A DNA stretch of 39,569 nt from an uncultured Georgenia sp. (GTDB lineage: Bacteria > Actinomycetota > Actinomycetes > Actinomycetales > Actinomycetaceae), in contig NZ_CALGNQ010000221.1 of the NCBI RefSeq assembly GCF_937958535.1, positions 1-39,569 on the forward strand, read 5' to 3'. Every line of letters begins with the position of its first letter. Position 1 is the first letter of the stretch. The notes below the pieces were generated by a model, which was given only the letters and a program-made list of their open reading frames with translations, made no database searches and had not been told where the DNA came from. Positions 33,048-39,569 of the stretch are shown one piece after another. The position numbers and the translations under genes were made by a program.

Positions 33048-33287
33048 TCAGTCGTCCTCGTCGCGCCAGGCGCGGTCCTCCTCCTCCCACGCCTCGTTGC
33101 GCTCCGCCGCGCGGGCGTAGGCCTCCGCGGCCGCCTCCGCCGTGGGGTAGGGCCCCATCCGGTGGACCGCGGCCGACTGCTTGCCCCGCTCGACCTGGCC
33201 GGTGCGGGTGTTGTAGTAGTACTCGCCGCGCTCGGTGGGCTCCATCTCCTCGACAGACTCCTCGGCGGGCTCGTGCTCGGTGACCAT
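33048..33287 (-). CDS. Small acidic SPOR-like protein divergent from map
   Basis: 79 residues and highly acidic. The core reads GEYYYNTRTGQVERGKQS, then RMGPYPTAEAAAEAYARAAERN. The GPYxTxxEAxxA pattern resembles a SPOR-type or similar short alpha/beta repeat, and such proteins are common beside map in actinobacteria, where databases sometimes mislabel them methionine aminopeptidase. No catalytic residues are evident. CGGAGGAG precedes ATG 33287. Its promoter region overlaps that of map, 37 bases away. Confidence 0.8.
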   Translation of the reverse strand: MVTEHEPAEESVEEMEPTERGEYYYNTRTGQVERGKQSAAVHRMGPYPTAEAAAEAYARAAERNEAWEEEDRAWRDEDD

Positions 33288-33312
33288 GGCAGCTCCTCCG
33301 TCGCGGCTTACG

Positions 33313-33318
33313 TAGACT
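33313..33318 (+). promoter_or_regulatory. -10 element TAGACT of map, leaderless-type
   Basis: TAGACT, six bases, then ATG 33325; there is no ribosome-binding site for map. Confidence 0.55.
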
Positions 33319-33324
33319 CCTCCC

Positions 33325-34197
33325 ATGCTTGCCGATCGCGCCCCGTTGGGCACCCTGACCCCTGGGACCATCTCTCCACGGCGGCCGGTCCCCACCTCCA
33401 TCGAGTACCCCGAGTACGTCGACCAGCCCGCCCCGCAGCCCTTCACCGGCAGCGAGGTCAACGACCCGGAGACGATCGAACGCATCCGCCGCACCGCCCG
33501 TCTCGCCGCACAGGCCCTGGAGCACGTGGGCGCCGCGGTGCGACCGGGGATCACCACCGACGAGCTCGACCGCATCGGGCACGAGTTCGCCGTCGCCCAC
33601 GGTGCCTACCCTTCCTCGCTCGGCTACCGCGGCTTCCCCAAGGCGCTGTGCACGTCGGTCAACGAGGTGGTCTGCCACGGCATCCCCGACAGCACGGTGC
33701 TGGAGGAGGGGGACATCGTCAACATCGACATCACCCTCTACCGGGAGGGCGTGCACGGCGACAACAGCGCGACGTTCCTCGTCGGGGAGGTCGACGAGGA
33801 GTCGCGGCTGCTCGTCGAGCGCACCAAGAAGGCGATGGAGCGCGGGATCCGCGCGGTCAAGCCCGGGCGCGAGGTCAACGTCATCGGCCGGGTCATCGAG
33901 GCCTACGCCAAGCGCTTCGACTACGGCGTGGTGCGGGAGTTCACCGGGCACGGCGTGGGCCGCGCCTTCCACTCCGGGCTCATCATCCCGCACTACGACG
34001 CCGCCCCCGAGCACGACGAGGTGATGGAGCCCGGCATGGTCTTCACCATCGAGCCGATGCTCACCCTGGGCAGCCCCGAGTGGGACCTGTGGGACGACGG
34101 CTGGACCGCCGTCACCCGTGACCGCGGCCGCACCGCGCAGTGGGAGCACATGGTCCTCGTCACCGAGGACGGCGCGGAGATCCTCACCCTCCCGTAG
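33325..34197 (+). CDS. map: Type I methionine aminopeptidase
   Basis: 290 residues of the pita-bread M24A fold. The dinuclear metal ligands are visible in order: Asp in NIDITLY, Asp in HGDNSATF, His in GHGVGRAFH, Glu in FTIEPML and Glu in QWEHMVLVT. KALCTSVNEVVCHGIP holds the substrate-side histidine. It removes the initiator methionine from nascent proteins. The ~45-residue N-terminal extension before the catalytic domain is the usual actinobacterial MapB-type linker with a PxxP-like stretch. Confidence 0.95.
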   Translation: MLADRAPLGTLTPGTISPRRPVPTSIEYPEYVDQPAPQPFTGSEVNDPETIERIRRTARLAAQALEHVGAAVRPGITTDELDRIGHEFAVAHGAYPSSLGYRGFPKALCTSVNEVVCHGIPDSTVLEEGDIVNIDITLYREGVHGDNSATFLVGEVDEESRLLVERTKKAMERGIRAVKPGREVNVIGRVIEAYAKRFDYGVVREFTGHGVGRAFHSGLIIPHYDAAPEHDEVMEPGMVFTIEPMLTLGSPEWDLWDDGWTAVTRDRGRTAQWEHMVLVTEDGAEILTLP

Positions 34198-34230
34198 GTT
34201 CGGAGCGCCGAGGCGCGCCGCCCGGGACGC

Positions 34231-35103
34231 CTACCTGCGGCCGGCCCGGTAGTGGGACGGGGGCACCCCGACGACCTGCGTGAACGCGCGGGTGAGGTGG
34301 GCGTGGTCGGCGAACCCGAGCGAGGCGGCCAGCCCGGAGAGGTCCTCCCCCTCCCCCGCGTCGAGCGCGGCGACGGCGTCCTGCAGCCGGTGGCGGCGCA
34401 GCACCCACAGCGGGGAGGCGCCCACGTAGCGCGCGAAGAGCCGCTGCAGGGTCCGCTCCGAGACGTGCAGCGCGGCCGCCACCGGGCCGAGCGCGATGTG
34501 CTCCCGAGAACGCATGAGCTCCACCGCCCGGCGCACCGTGCGGTACCTCTCGTCCGCGCGCACGTCCGCCAGCCGCGGGGCGAGCAGCGCGCCCAGGACG
34601 TCGGCCATGGCGTCGCGGCGGGCCTCGTCGTCCTCCTGGGCCAGGACGCGCGAGGTGAGCGGGGCGACGTCGCGGCCGAGCACCGGCCCCGCGGGCACGA
34701 CGACGTCGGTGAGCTCCCGCACGCCCCGGCCGAGCAGAGCCGCCAGCCCGCCGGGGTGGAAGGCGACGCCGGCCACCCGGCCCGCGACCGGCAGGTCGAC
34801 GGTGAACACCCGGGTCACCAGGCCGTGGACGAGCGCCGCCGGGACGGGCAGCCCGAGCAGGACGCCGCCCTCGGCCGCCTCGACCGTGAGGTGGGTGACC
34901 GGGTGGCTGAGCACCTCCTGCCGGAAGGGGATGCGCTCGGCGCGGCGCCACGTCACCCACCAGTAGTAGGCCGCGACCTCGGTCAGCGGCTCGGGCAGCG
35001 GGAGACGCCCGGTGTCGAACACCTCCGTGCCGGCGGCCGGCCACAGCACCGCCCCCCGGGTGGCGGACGCGGCGTCGACCTGTCGCGGATCTTCAAGCCC
35101 CAC
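34231..35103 (-). CDS. AraC-family transcriptional regulator
   Basis: 290 residues. The C-terminal ~100 residues carry two helix-turn-helix units: LGPVAAALHVSERTLQRLFARY and LSGLAASLGFADHAHLTRAF, ending VVGVPPSHYR, the standard AraC/XylS signature. The N-terminal half resembles the DUF6597-type ligand domain (YYWWVTWR, HPVTHLTVE). The start is GTG 35103, with TAGAGT six bases upstream. It is divergent from a VOC-family gene with only 27 bases between them, which makes that gene its likely target. Confidence 0.9.
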   Translation of the reverse strand: MGLEDPRQVDAASATRGAVLWPAAGTEVFDTGRLPLPEPLTEVAAYYWWVTWRRAERIPFRQEVLSHPVTHLTVEAAEGGVLLGLPVPAALVHGLVTRVFTVDLPVAGRVAGVAFHPGGLAALLGRGVRELTDVVVPAGPVLGRDVAPLTSRVLAQEDDEARRDAMADVLGALLAPRLADVRADERYRTVRRAVELMRSREHIALGPVAAALHVSERTLQRLFARYVGASPLWVLRRHRLQDAVAALDAGEGEDLSGLAASLGFADHAHLTRAFTQVVGVPPSHYRAGRR

Positions 35104-35109
35104 GGACGC

Positions 35110-35115
35110 ACTCTA
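35110..35115 (-). promoter_or_regulatory. -10 element TAGAGT, leaderless-type
   Basis: Minus-strand TAGAGT, six bases, then GTG 35103 of the AraC-type gene. It lies within the 27-base divergent gap. Confidence 0.5.
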
Positions 35116-35130
35116 GGCAGGCTGGAGGGC

Positions 35131-35616
35131 ATGAGCACCACCCACATCCCCACGGGGTACACCTCCCTCAGCCCGCTCGTCGTCGCGTCCCCGGCGGCCG
35201 CGGCCGTCGACTTCTACCGTGAGGTCCTCGGTGCCCGGGTCGTCACCCGGATGGACGGACCCGACGGCTCCGTCTGGCACTGCGAGCTGGACCTCGGGCT
35301 CGGCCGGATGACGGTCATGGACCCGAACCCCCAGTTCCACACCGTCGCCAACGACCCGGGTTCGGACGACGTCACCTTCTCCCTCGCCGTCTACGTCCCC
35401 GACGTGGACGCCACGCTCGCCAGAGCGCGGGAGCGTGGCGCGCGGGTGCGGGAGGAGGCGACCGACTTCCCGGTCACCGGGGACCGCTACGCCTCGGTCC
35501 AGGACCCGTTCGGGGTGCGCTGGTCGATCATGACCCGGGTCGAGCACCGGACCGACGCCCAGGTCCAGGAGGGTCTGGACGCCTGGCGCGCCTCGCTGGA
35601 GCAGCCGGCCACCTGA
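35131..35616 (+). CDS. VOC-family glyoxalase-like protein
   Basis: 161 residues. VVASPAAAAVDFYREVLGARVV, WHCELDLGLGRMTVMD, VPDVDATLARARERGARV and SVQDPFGVRWSIMT are the four strand-helix units of a glyoxalase/bleomycin-resistance-like protein. The metal-ligand positions are not strictly those of glyoxalase I, so the substrate is open. GGAGGGC precedes ATG 35131. Divergent from the AraC-type regulator, which probably controls it. Confidence 0.87.
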   Translation: MSTTHIPTGYTSLSPLVVASPAAAAVDFYREVLGARVVTRMDGPDGSVWHCELDLGLGRMTVMDPNPQFHTVANDPGSDDVTFSLAVYVPDVDATLARARERGARVREEATDFPVTGDRYASVQDPFGVRWSIMTRVEHRTDAQVQEGLDAWRASLEQPAT

Positions 35617-35645
35617 GTGGCCCGTCGCCGCGGGCGATCTGCCGG

Positions 35646-35651
35646 TAGGCT
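35646..35651 (+). promoter_or_regulatory. -10 element TAGGCT upstream of ppgK
   Basis: TAGGCT lies 36 bases before ATG 35688. The leader contains GGAG as the ribosome-binding site. Confidence 0.35.
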
Positions 35652-35687
35652 CCCAGTCGGCCACCCACGACCGACGGAGCAGTATCG

Positions 35688-36452
35688 ATGACCACCGCCA
35701 GCACGCCGCTCGCCTTCGGCATCGACATCGGTGGCTCCGGGATCAAGGGGGCACCGGTCGACCTGTCCACCGGCACCCTCGCCGCGGAGCGGGTGCGCAT
35801 CCCCACCCCGAAGAAGTCCACCCCGAAAGCGGTCGCCGCGGTCGTCCAGGAGCTCACCGAGAGCTTCGACCTGGCCCCCGAGGTGCCGGTCGGGCTGACC
35901 TTCCCCGCCCCCATCAAGCACGGCGTCGTGCCGTTCATCGCCAACCTCCACAAGTCGTGGAAGGGCGTCAACGTGCCCGAGATCATGGGCACGGCGATCG
36001 GGCGCACCGTCATCGCCGTCAACGACGCCGACGCCGCCGGCTACGCGGAGGCCACCTACGGCGCCGCCAAGGGCGTGGAAGGGCTCGTCATCGTCGTCAC
36101 GCTGGGCACCGGCATCGGCTCGGCGCTCATCATGAACGGCACGCTCGTGCCCAACACCGAGCTCGGTCACCTCGAGATCGACGGCCACGACGCCGAGAGC
36201 CGCGCCGCCGACTCCGCCCGGGAGCGGGAGCACCTGTCCTGGGAGACGTGGGCCGGGCGGCTGCAGCGCTACTTCGAGACGGTGGAGATGCTCTTCTCCC
36301 CCGACCTCATCGTCGTCGGCGGCGGGGTGAGCAAGAAGGCCCACAAGTTCCTCCCGCTCCTCGAGCTCCAGGCTCCCATCGTGCCCGCCGCGCTGCGGAA
36401 CCAGGCGGGCATCGTCGGCGCCGCGGCCCTCGCCGCCGCGCACTACCGCTGA
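35688..36452 (+). CDS. ppgK: Polyphosphate glucokinase
   Basis: 254 residues, the standard length. FGIDIGGSGIKG (about 9-20) is the phosphate-1 loop. TPKKSTPKAV, GLTFPAPIKHGVV, the catalytic Asp in AVNDADAAGYAEA, TLGTGIGSALI and ELGHLEIDG are hallmarks of actinobacterial PpgK of the ROK superfamily. It phosphorylates glucose using polyphosphate or ATP. It is followed 21 bases later by a hydrolase gene with its own leaderless-type start. Confidence 0.95.
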   Translation: MTTASTPLAFGIDIGGSGIKGAPVDLSTGTLAAERVRIPTPKKSTPKAVAAVVQELTESFDLAPEVPVGLTFPAPIKHGVVPFIANLHKSWKGVNVPEIMGTAIGRTVIAVNDADAAGYAEATYGAAKGVEGLVIVVTLGTGIGSALIMNGTLVPNTELGHLEIDGHDAESRAADSAREREHLSWETWAGRLQRYFETVEMLFSPDLIVVGGGVSKKAHKFLPLLELQAPIVPAALRNQAGIVGAAALAAAHYR

Positions 36453-36461
36453 CCGGCGGCG

Positions 36462-36467
36462 TAACCT
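36462..36467 (+). promoter_or_regulatory. -10 element TAACCT, leaderless-type
   Basis: TAACCT, six bases, then ATG 36474. Confidence 0.5.
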
Positions 36468-36473
36468 GCACGC

Positions 36474-37226
36474 ATGCTCGAGCGGGTCACCCGCCGGGTC
36501 TGGGTGACCACCTCACCCACCTGGCTCACGACGTCGACGCTGGTGGTCGCCGACGACGGCGCGTGCCTGCTCGTCGACCCGACGCTCACCCCCGCGGACC
36601 TCCGCGCCCTCGGACGCGAGGTCACGGCCCGCGGCTGGCACGTGACCGCCGCCTTCTCCACCCACCCCCACTGGGACCACGTGCTGTGGTCCGACGCGCT
36701 GCCCGACGTGCCCCGCTGGGCCACCCCGGCGGCCGCCTCGGCCGTCACCGAGGCCGAGCTCCTCGCCCAGGCGGTGGAGGACCTGCCGGGCCACCGGTGG
36801 GACGTCATCGGCGGGACCACGCCGCTGGCACCGGACACCACCGAGCTGGAGTGGCCCGGCCCGCGTGCCGTCGTCGTCCCCACGCCCGGCCACGCGCCCG
36901 GGCACGCCGGGCTCCACCTGCCCGAGGAAGGCGTCCTGGTCGCCGGTGACATGCTCTCCGACATCGAGGTGCCGCTCCTCGACGACGCTCCCGGCGCGGT
37001 CGCGGACTACCGACGGTCGCTGGAGCACCTGCAGGTCCTGGACGTCGCGCACGTCGTCCCCGGGCACGGGCGGGTGGCCACGGGGCCCGAGGTGCGGCGG
37101 CGGGTGGCCGCGGACCTGCGCTACCTCGACGACCTCACCCGGGCGGTGGAGCCGGACGACCCCCGGCTCGCCGCCCCGCGGGTGCGGCAGGAGCACGAGG
37201 CGCAGGTCGCCCGGTTCGCCGGGTGA
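36474..37226 (+). CDS. Metallo-beta-lactamase-fold hydrolase
   Basis: 250 residues. The metal-binding signature is THPHWDH (His64, His66, Asp68, His69). It is followed by TPGHAPGHAG, VAGDMLSD (bridging Asp) and PGHGRVATG for the remaining ligands. This is a glyoxalase II or lactonase-like MBL-fold enzyme with unknown substrate. It is convergent with the minus-strand operon ending at 37241, 14 bases away. Confidence 0.9.
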   Translation: MLERVTRRVWVTTSPTWLTTSTLVVADDGACLLVDPTLTPADLRALGREVTARGWHVTAAFSTHPHWDHVLWSDALPDVPRWATPAAASAVTEAELLAQAVEDLPGHRWDVIGGTTPLAPDTTELEWPGPRAVVVPTPGHAPGHAGLHLPEEGVLVAGDMLSDIEVPLLDDAPGAVADYRRSLEHLQVLDVAHVVPGHGRVATGPEVRRRVAADLRYLDDLTRAVEPDDPRLAAPRVRQEHEAQVARFAG

Positions 37227-37240
37227 CGGTGTGAGGCGGG

Positions 37241-37444
37241 TCAGCCGGTCACGACGGCGAGCACGAACGCGGCGGTGAGCAGCGCGGTGTGGACCGCGCT
37301 GAGGAGCAGCCCGACGGTGACGAGCCAGCTCGCGGTGGACCGGCCGCGCCGCGCGTAGTAGCCCGCGACCAGCCCGAGCGGTCCCAGCCCGAAGATCCCG
37401 AGGAAGAGTGTGGCGAGGGCGAGCCCGGAGTGGCGGTCAGACAT
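37241..37444 (-). CDS. Small two-helix membrane protein (DUF4190-like)
   Basis: 67 residues with two membrane helices: LALATLFLGIFGLGPLGLVAG and WLVTVGLLLSAVHTALLTAA, joined by YYARRGRST. The layout matches DUF4190-like small membrane proteins. ATG 37444 overlaps the end of the upstream gene by eight bases, making this the last gene of the overlapping operon. Confidence 0.75.
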   Translation of the reverse strand: MSDRHSGLALATLFLGIFGLGPLGLVAGYYARRGRSTASWLVTVGLLLSAVHTALLTAAFVLAVVTG

Positions 37445-38021
37445 CGGTCACCTCCGTGGCCGTCACCAGCGCGCCCGACTCGTCCTCGACCCAGACGTCG
37501 TCGGCGAGCTCGTCGAGCAGGTCGAGCATGGCGACGGCGGCTCCCGGGTCGAGCGTGGCCATCGTCAGCAGGACGGTCACCCAGCCCAGCTCCCACCGGT
37601 AGACGACGGTGACGAGGAGGTCGTCCGTGTGCTCGTGCGCCCGACCGGCGACGATGGCCCGGGTGCCGCGGCCGAGGTGCTCGGCGTCGACGACGTCCTC
37701 GACGGGGTCGAGCGGGGAGACCGGCTCCACCGGCCCCAGCTCCTCGGTGGGCACCGCGCGGAGCCGCACCTTCTGCATCGGCGACCCGTCGTCGGGGAGG
37801 TAGAGGTACACGGTGCCGGCGTCCGCGCCGGCCTCGTGCTCGGCGAGGTCGTGCAGCAGCCGCGTCAGCACGGCGGCGTCCTCGGTCGAGCGCGCCCGGT
37901 CCGCCGCGACGGCGCGGGCCCACTGCTGCGGTGTGGCGCCTGCTGTGTCCGGGTAGGAGGTGGGCACCCGCACCCACAGGTCGGGGTCGGGGTCGGCGGC
38001 GAGGACCAGGCGCTGCATCAT
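37437..38021 (-). CDS. Uncharacterised operon protein A, soluble
   Basis: 194 residues, no membrane segment, acidic. It has a VYLYLPDDGSPMQKVRLRA strand pair and a GWVTVLLTMATLDPG strand. A helix, AVAMLDLLDELADDV, closes the fold. Its end is laid out like that of the next protein upstream (strand, then a GxxVV/LTMA strand, then an amphipathic helix), suggesting two divergent copies of one fold. Start ATG 38021 overlaps the upstream stop by four bases (ATGA). I do not recognise the family. Confidence 0.7.
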   Translation of the reverse strand: MMQRLVLAADPDPDLWVRVPTSYPDTAGATPQQWARAVAADRARSTEDAAVLTRLLHDLAEHEAGADAGTVYLYLPDDGSPMQKVRLRAVPTEELGPVEPVSPLDPVEDVVDAEHLGRGTRAIVAGRAHEHTDDLLVTVVYRWELGWVTVLLTMATLDPGAAVAMLDLLDELADDVWVEDESGALVTATEVTDV

Positions 38022-38626
38022 CCGGCCCACCGGAAGGTGGAGACCATGGCGTCGACGAGCTCGGTGACGGCGTCGGCCACCGCGGCACCGCCCTGCGCCG
38101 TCGACTCCAGGATGCTGGCCGACATGACGACGAAGCGGCCCCGGTCGGCGGGGTCGGCGAGGAAGTAGACCACCTGCCGGACCGCGGCCTCGACCCCGGC
38201 GAGGTCCTCGCCCAGGGTCGCGGGCTCCTCGCGGTGCTCGGCGCGGACCGCGGGCTTGCCGCCGACGTCGAGCACCTCGGCCCCACGGCGCCGCGCTGCG
38301 ACCGCGAGCAGGACGTCCATCGGGTCGGCGTCCTCGGCGAGCGCCGGCACGCTGACGACGACGGAGGCGGGGACCGACACGCCGTGCACCTGCTCGGTCG
38401 GCAGGTAGAGCTCCGTCCCGGACTGTGCCTCGGCGGCCTTGACCTGCTGGTGCAGCAGCTCCTGCAGGCGCCGGCGCACCCGGACCGCACGGGCGTCGTC
38501 GACGCCGGCGACCGCCCGGTCGAGGATGGTGCGGATCGCGGCGGAGGCCCCCGGACCGACCGGGACCCGGGACCAGCCGCGGGGCAGCACGATCGTGAAG
38601 GGACGCCGCTGCGCCGTCACGCTCAC
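38018..38626 (-). CDS. Uncharacterised operon protein B, possible Mog1/PsbP-like fold
   Basis: 202 residues. It begins FTIVLPRGWSRVPVGP, the type of opening seen in Mog1/PsbP/LpqN-like proteins. An RRRLQELLHQQVKAAEAQSG helix, a GTELYLP strand and a closing FVVMSASILES strand plus TELVDAMVSTFRW helix follow. There is no signal peptide. GTG 38626 overlaps the upstream stop (GTGA), and its own stop overlaps the downstream start. The fold assignment is tentative. Confidence 0.7.
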   Translation of the reverse strand: MSVTAQRRPFTIVLPRGWSRVPVGPGASAAIRTILDRAVAGVDDARAVRVRRRLQELLHQQVKAAEAQSGTELYLPTEQVHGVSVPASVVVSVPALAEDADPMDVLLAVAARRRGAEVLDVGGKPAVRAEHREEPATLGEDLAGVEAAVRQVVYFLADPADRGRFVVMSASILESTAQGGAAVADAVTELVDAMVSTFRWAG

Positions 38627-39195
38627 CGCCTGCCCCTCCCCTGCCGGGCGCGGACCGGTGCGCGGCCGGTGGCGCGCAGCCCGCGCACGAGCGCGGCCAG
38701 CGCGGTGGCCGCGGCACTCGCCACCCACAGGACCACGGCCGGGGATGAGGCCCCGTAGACGTCGTCCCAGAACGGTGAGGACGTCACGGGGGAGACGTTG
38801 GCCGACACGTGGTGGGCGAGCGCGCCGAGGGCGAGGGAGCCCCAGAACGCCAGTGTGGGAGGGACACACGCCGTCCCCGAGCCGCGCAGCCGCGGGTCCT
38901 GCCGCGCCGTGACAACGATCGAGTGCACCGCGAGCGCCGCGCCCCACAGCGCGAGCGCGCAGACCGCGACGACGCTCCCCCATGTCACGAGGTAGACGTA
39001 GAAGGACGCCCAGCGGGTGCCCGCGTCACCGGCGGTGAGGTCGGCGAAGGTCTCGGCCAGCCCTCCGCGCGGGAGGAGGTAGCCGAAGGCGTGGACCGGG
39101 ATCGCCAGCCAGGCGAACGCCGCCACGGTGAGCACGGCCACGACCTGGAACTGGCGGACGGGGGCGGCCAGGAGGGCCCGCAGCTCGCTCGTCAC
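38623..39195 (-). CDS. Uncharacterised four-helix membrane protein
   Basis: 190 residues with four hydrophobic segments: FQVVAVLTVAAFAWLAIPV, VYLVTWGSVVAVCALALWGA, PTLAFWGSLALGALAHHV and AVVLWVASAAATALAALVRG. A short basic tail (ATGRAPVRARQGRGRR) follows. The start GTG 39195 overlaps the upstream stop (GTGA). Family not recognised. It sits in the middle of the overlapping operon. Confidence 0.72.
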   Translation of the reverse strand: MTSELRALLAAPVRQFQVVAVLTVAAFAWLAIPVHAFGYLLPRGGLAETFADLTAGDAGTRWASFYVYLVTWGSVVAVCALALWGAALAVHSIVVTARQDPRLRGSGTACVPPTLAFWGSLALGALAHHVSANVSPVTSSPFWDDVYGASSPAVVLWVASAAATALAALVRGLRATGRAPVRARQGRGRR

Positions 39196-39569
39196 CGGCT
39201 GCCCACGACGTCGTCCTGCCTGCCCTGGTCGGGGACCATCGCGTCGATGTGCTCCCCGAGCCACGTCGCCCCGGGGCGTGGGGCACCGGACAGGTCGGCA
39301 CCCCAGAGCGTGTGCACGGTGGAGAGGTTCGACATCGTGCCGCTCACCCGTGACATCGTGTAGAGCTCGGCGGCTGCCCGGCCCCCTCCCATGCCCGGTG
39401 CCCGCATCGCCGCGTAGTACGACATCTGGTAGGCGTCGCCGCCGCCCGCGGCGATGACGTTGCCCCACCCGTTGGTCGCGACGTTGTGGCGCGCGGCGCG
39501 CAGCATCGACGACGGGTCGAGCACGCTCCACGACGGCGCCGTCGTCATCCGCGAGTACTCGGCCGCCTG
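39192..39569 (-). CDS. Uncharacterised operon protein, 5' end outside the window
   Basis: At least 118 residues from ATG 39548, but the frame stays open to the window edge (QAAEYSR before that ATG). The true start is probably outside. The visible part is Gly/Ala/Ser-rich with NGWGNVIAAGGGDAYQMSYY, ELYTMSRVSGTMSNLSTVHT and ATWLGEHIDAMVPDQG, and ends at a TGA overlapping the next gene by four bases. No family recognised; a C-terminal part of a larger protein is possible. Confidence 0.65.
   Translation of the reverse strand, partial: QAAEYSRMTTAPSWSVLDPSSMLRAARHNVATNGWGNVIAAGGGDAYQMSYYAAMRAPGMGGGRAAAELYTMSRVSGTMSNLSTVHTLWGADLSGAPRPGATWLGEHIDAMVPDQGRQDDVVGSR

Overview
This is a very GC-rich window that reads as chromosomal DNA of a high-GC Gram-positive bacterium, most likely an actinomycete of the Micrococcales type. 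The grounds are the near-total G or C at third codon positions, a polyphosphate glucokinase, an F420-type luciferase-like oxidoreductase, a CGAAC-N4-GTTCG-type SOS box, and many genes that look leaderless: a TAnnnT -10 element, six bases, then ATG or GTG. The genus cannot be fixed from sequence alone. I see about 42 protein genes, no rRNA, tRNA, CRISPR array, insertion sequence or prophage, and no low-GC island.

Layout. 1-5.5 kb: luciferase-like oxidoreductase, a short MurB-derived protein, a flavin monooxygenase-like gene broken by one base, a LuxR-type regulator and an alpha/beta hydrolase. 5.6-11.1 kb: a D-2-hydroxyacid dehydrogenase, a class I glutamine amidotransferase, an SOS-controlled DNA polymerase IV, a small conserved protein and a divergent pair of universal stress proteins with a DosR-like box between them. 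11.1-15.9 kb, mostly minus strand: a SNF2 helicase, a hot-dog thioesterase, a Nudix hydrolase and a membrane cytochrome b. A frameshifted remnant of an Excalibur calcium-binding domain lies between the thioesterase and Nudix genes.

16.0-19.4 kb is a metal-handling unit: a P1B-type ATPase with an unusual CPG membrane motif, a quinone oxidoreductase-like enzyme, and a free-standing HMA metallochaperone. The ATPase and chaperone promoters carry the same FNR-type dyad (TTGAC-N4-GTCAT), each centred exactly 41.5 bases upstream of the inferred transcription start. This suggests co-activation by a Crp/Fnr-family regulator.

19.7-27.5 kb: a Stealth-family sugar-phosphate transferase, a DsbA-like protein, a small alpha/beta hydrolase, an MFS exporter, an SH3 lipoprotein, an ECF sigma factor with a SnoaL-like tail next to a VOC/PhnB-like protein, and another VOC protein. 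27.5-31.3 kb: an M20 amidohydrolase, a thiamine-diphosphate enzyme and a metal-dependent cyclase-family hydrolase. The last two overlap by ATGA and form a probable catabolic unit. 31.6-37.2 kb is housekeeping: DUF2237, panB, a small SPOR-like protein divergent from map, an AraC regulator divergent from a VOC protein, ppgK and a metallo-beta-lactamase-fold hydrolase.

37.2-39.6 kb: five minus-strand genes chained by 4- to 8-base overlaps. They encode two small or medium membrane proteins, two related-looking soluble proteins and a partial upstream gene. I recognise no named system in this operon; it is the best candidate for something undescribed, and it runs off the window.
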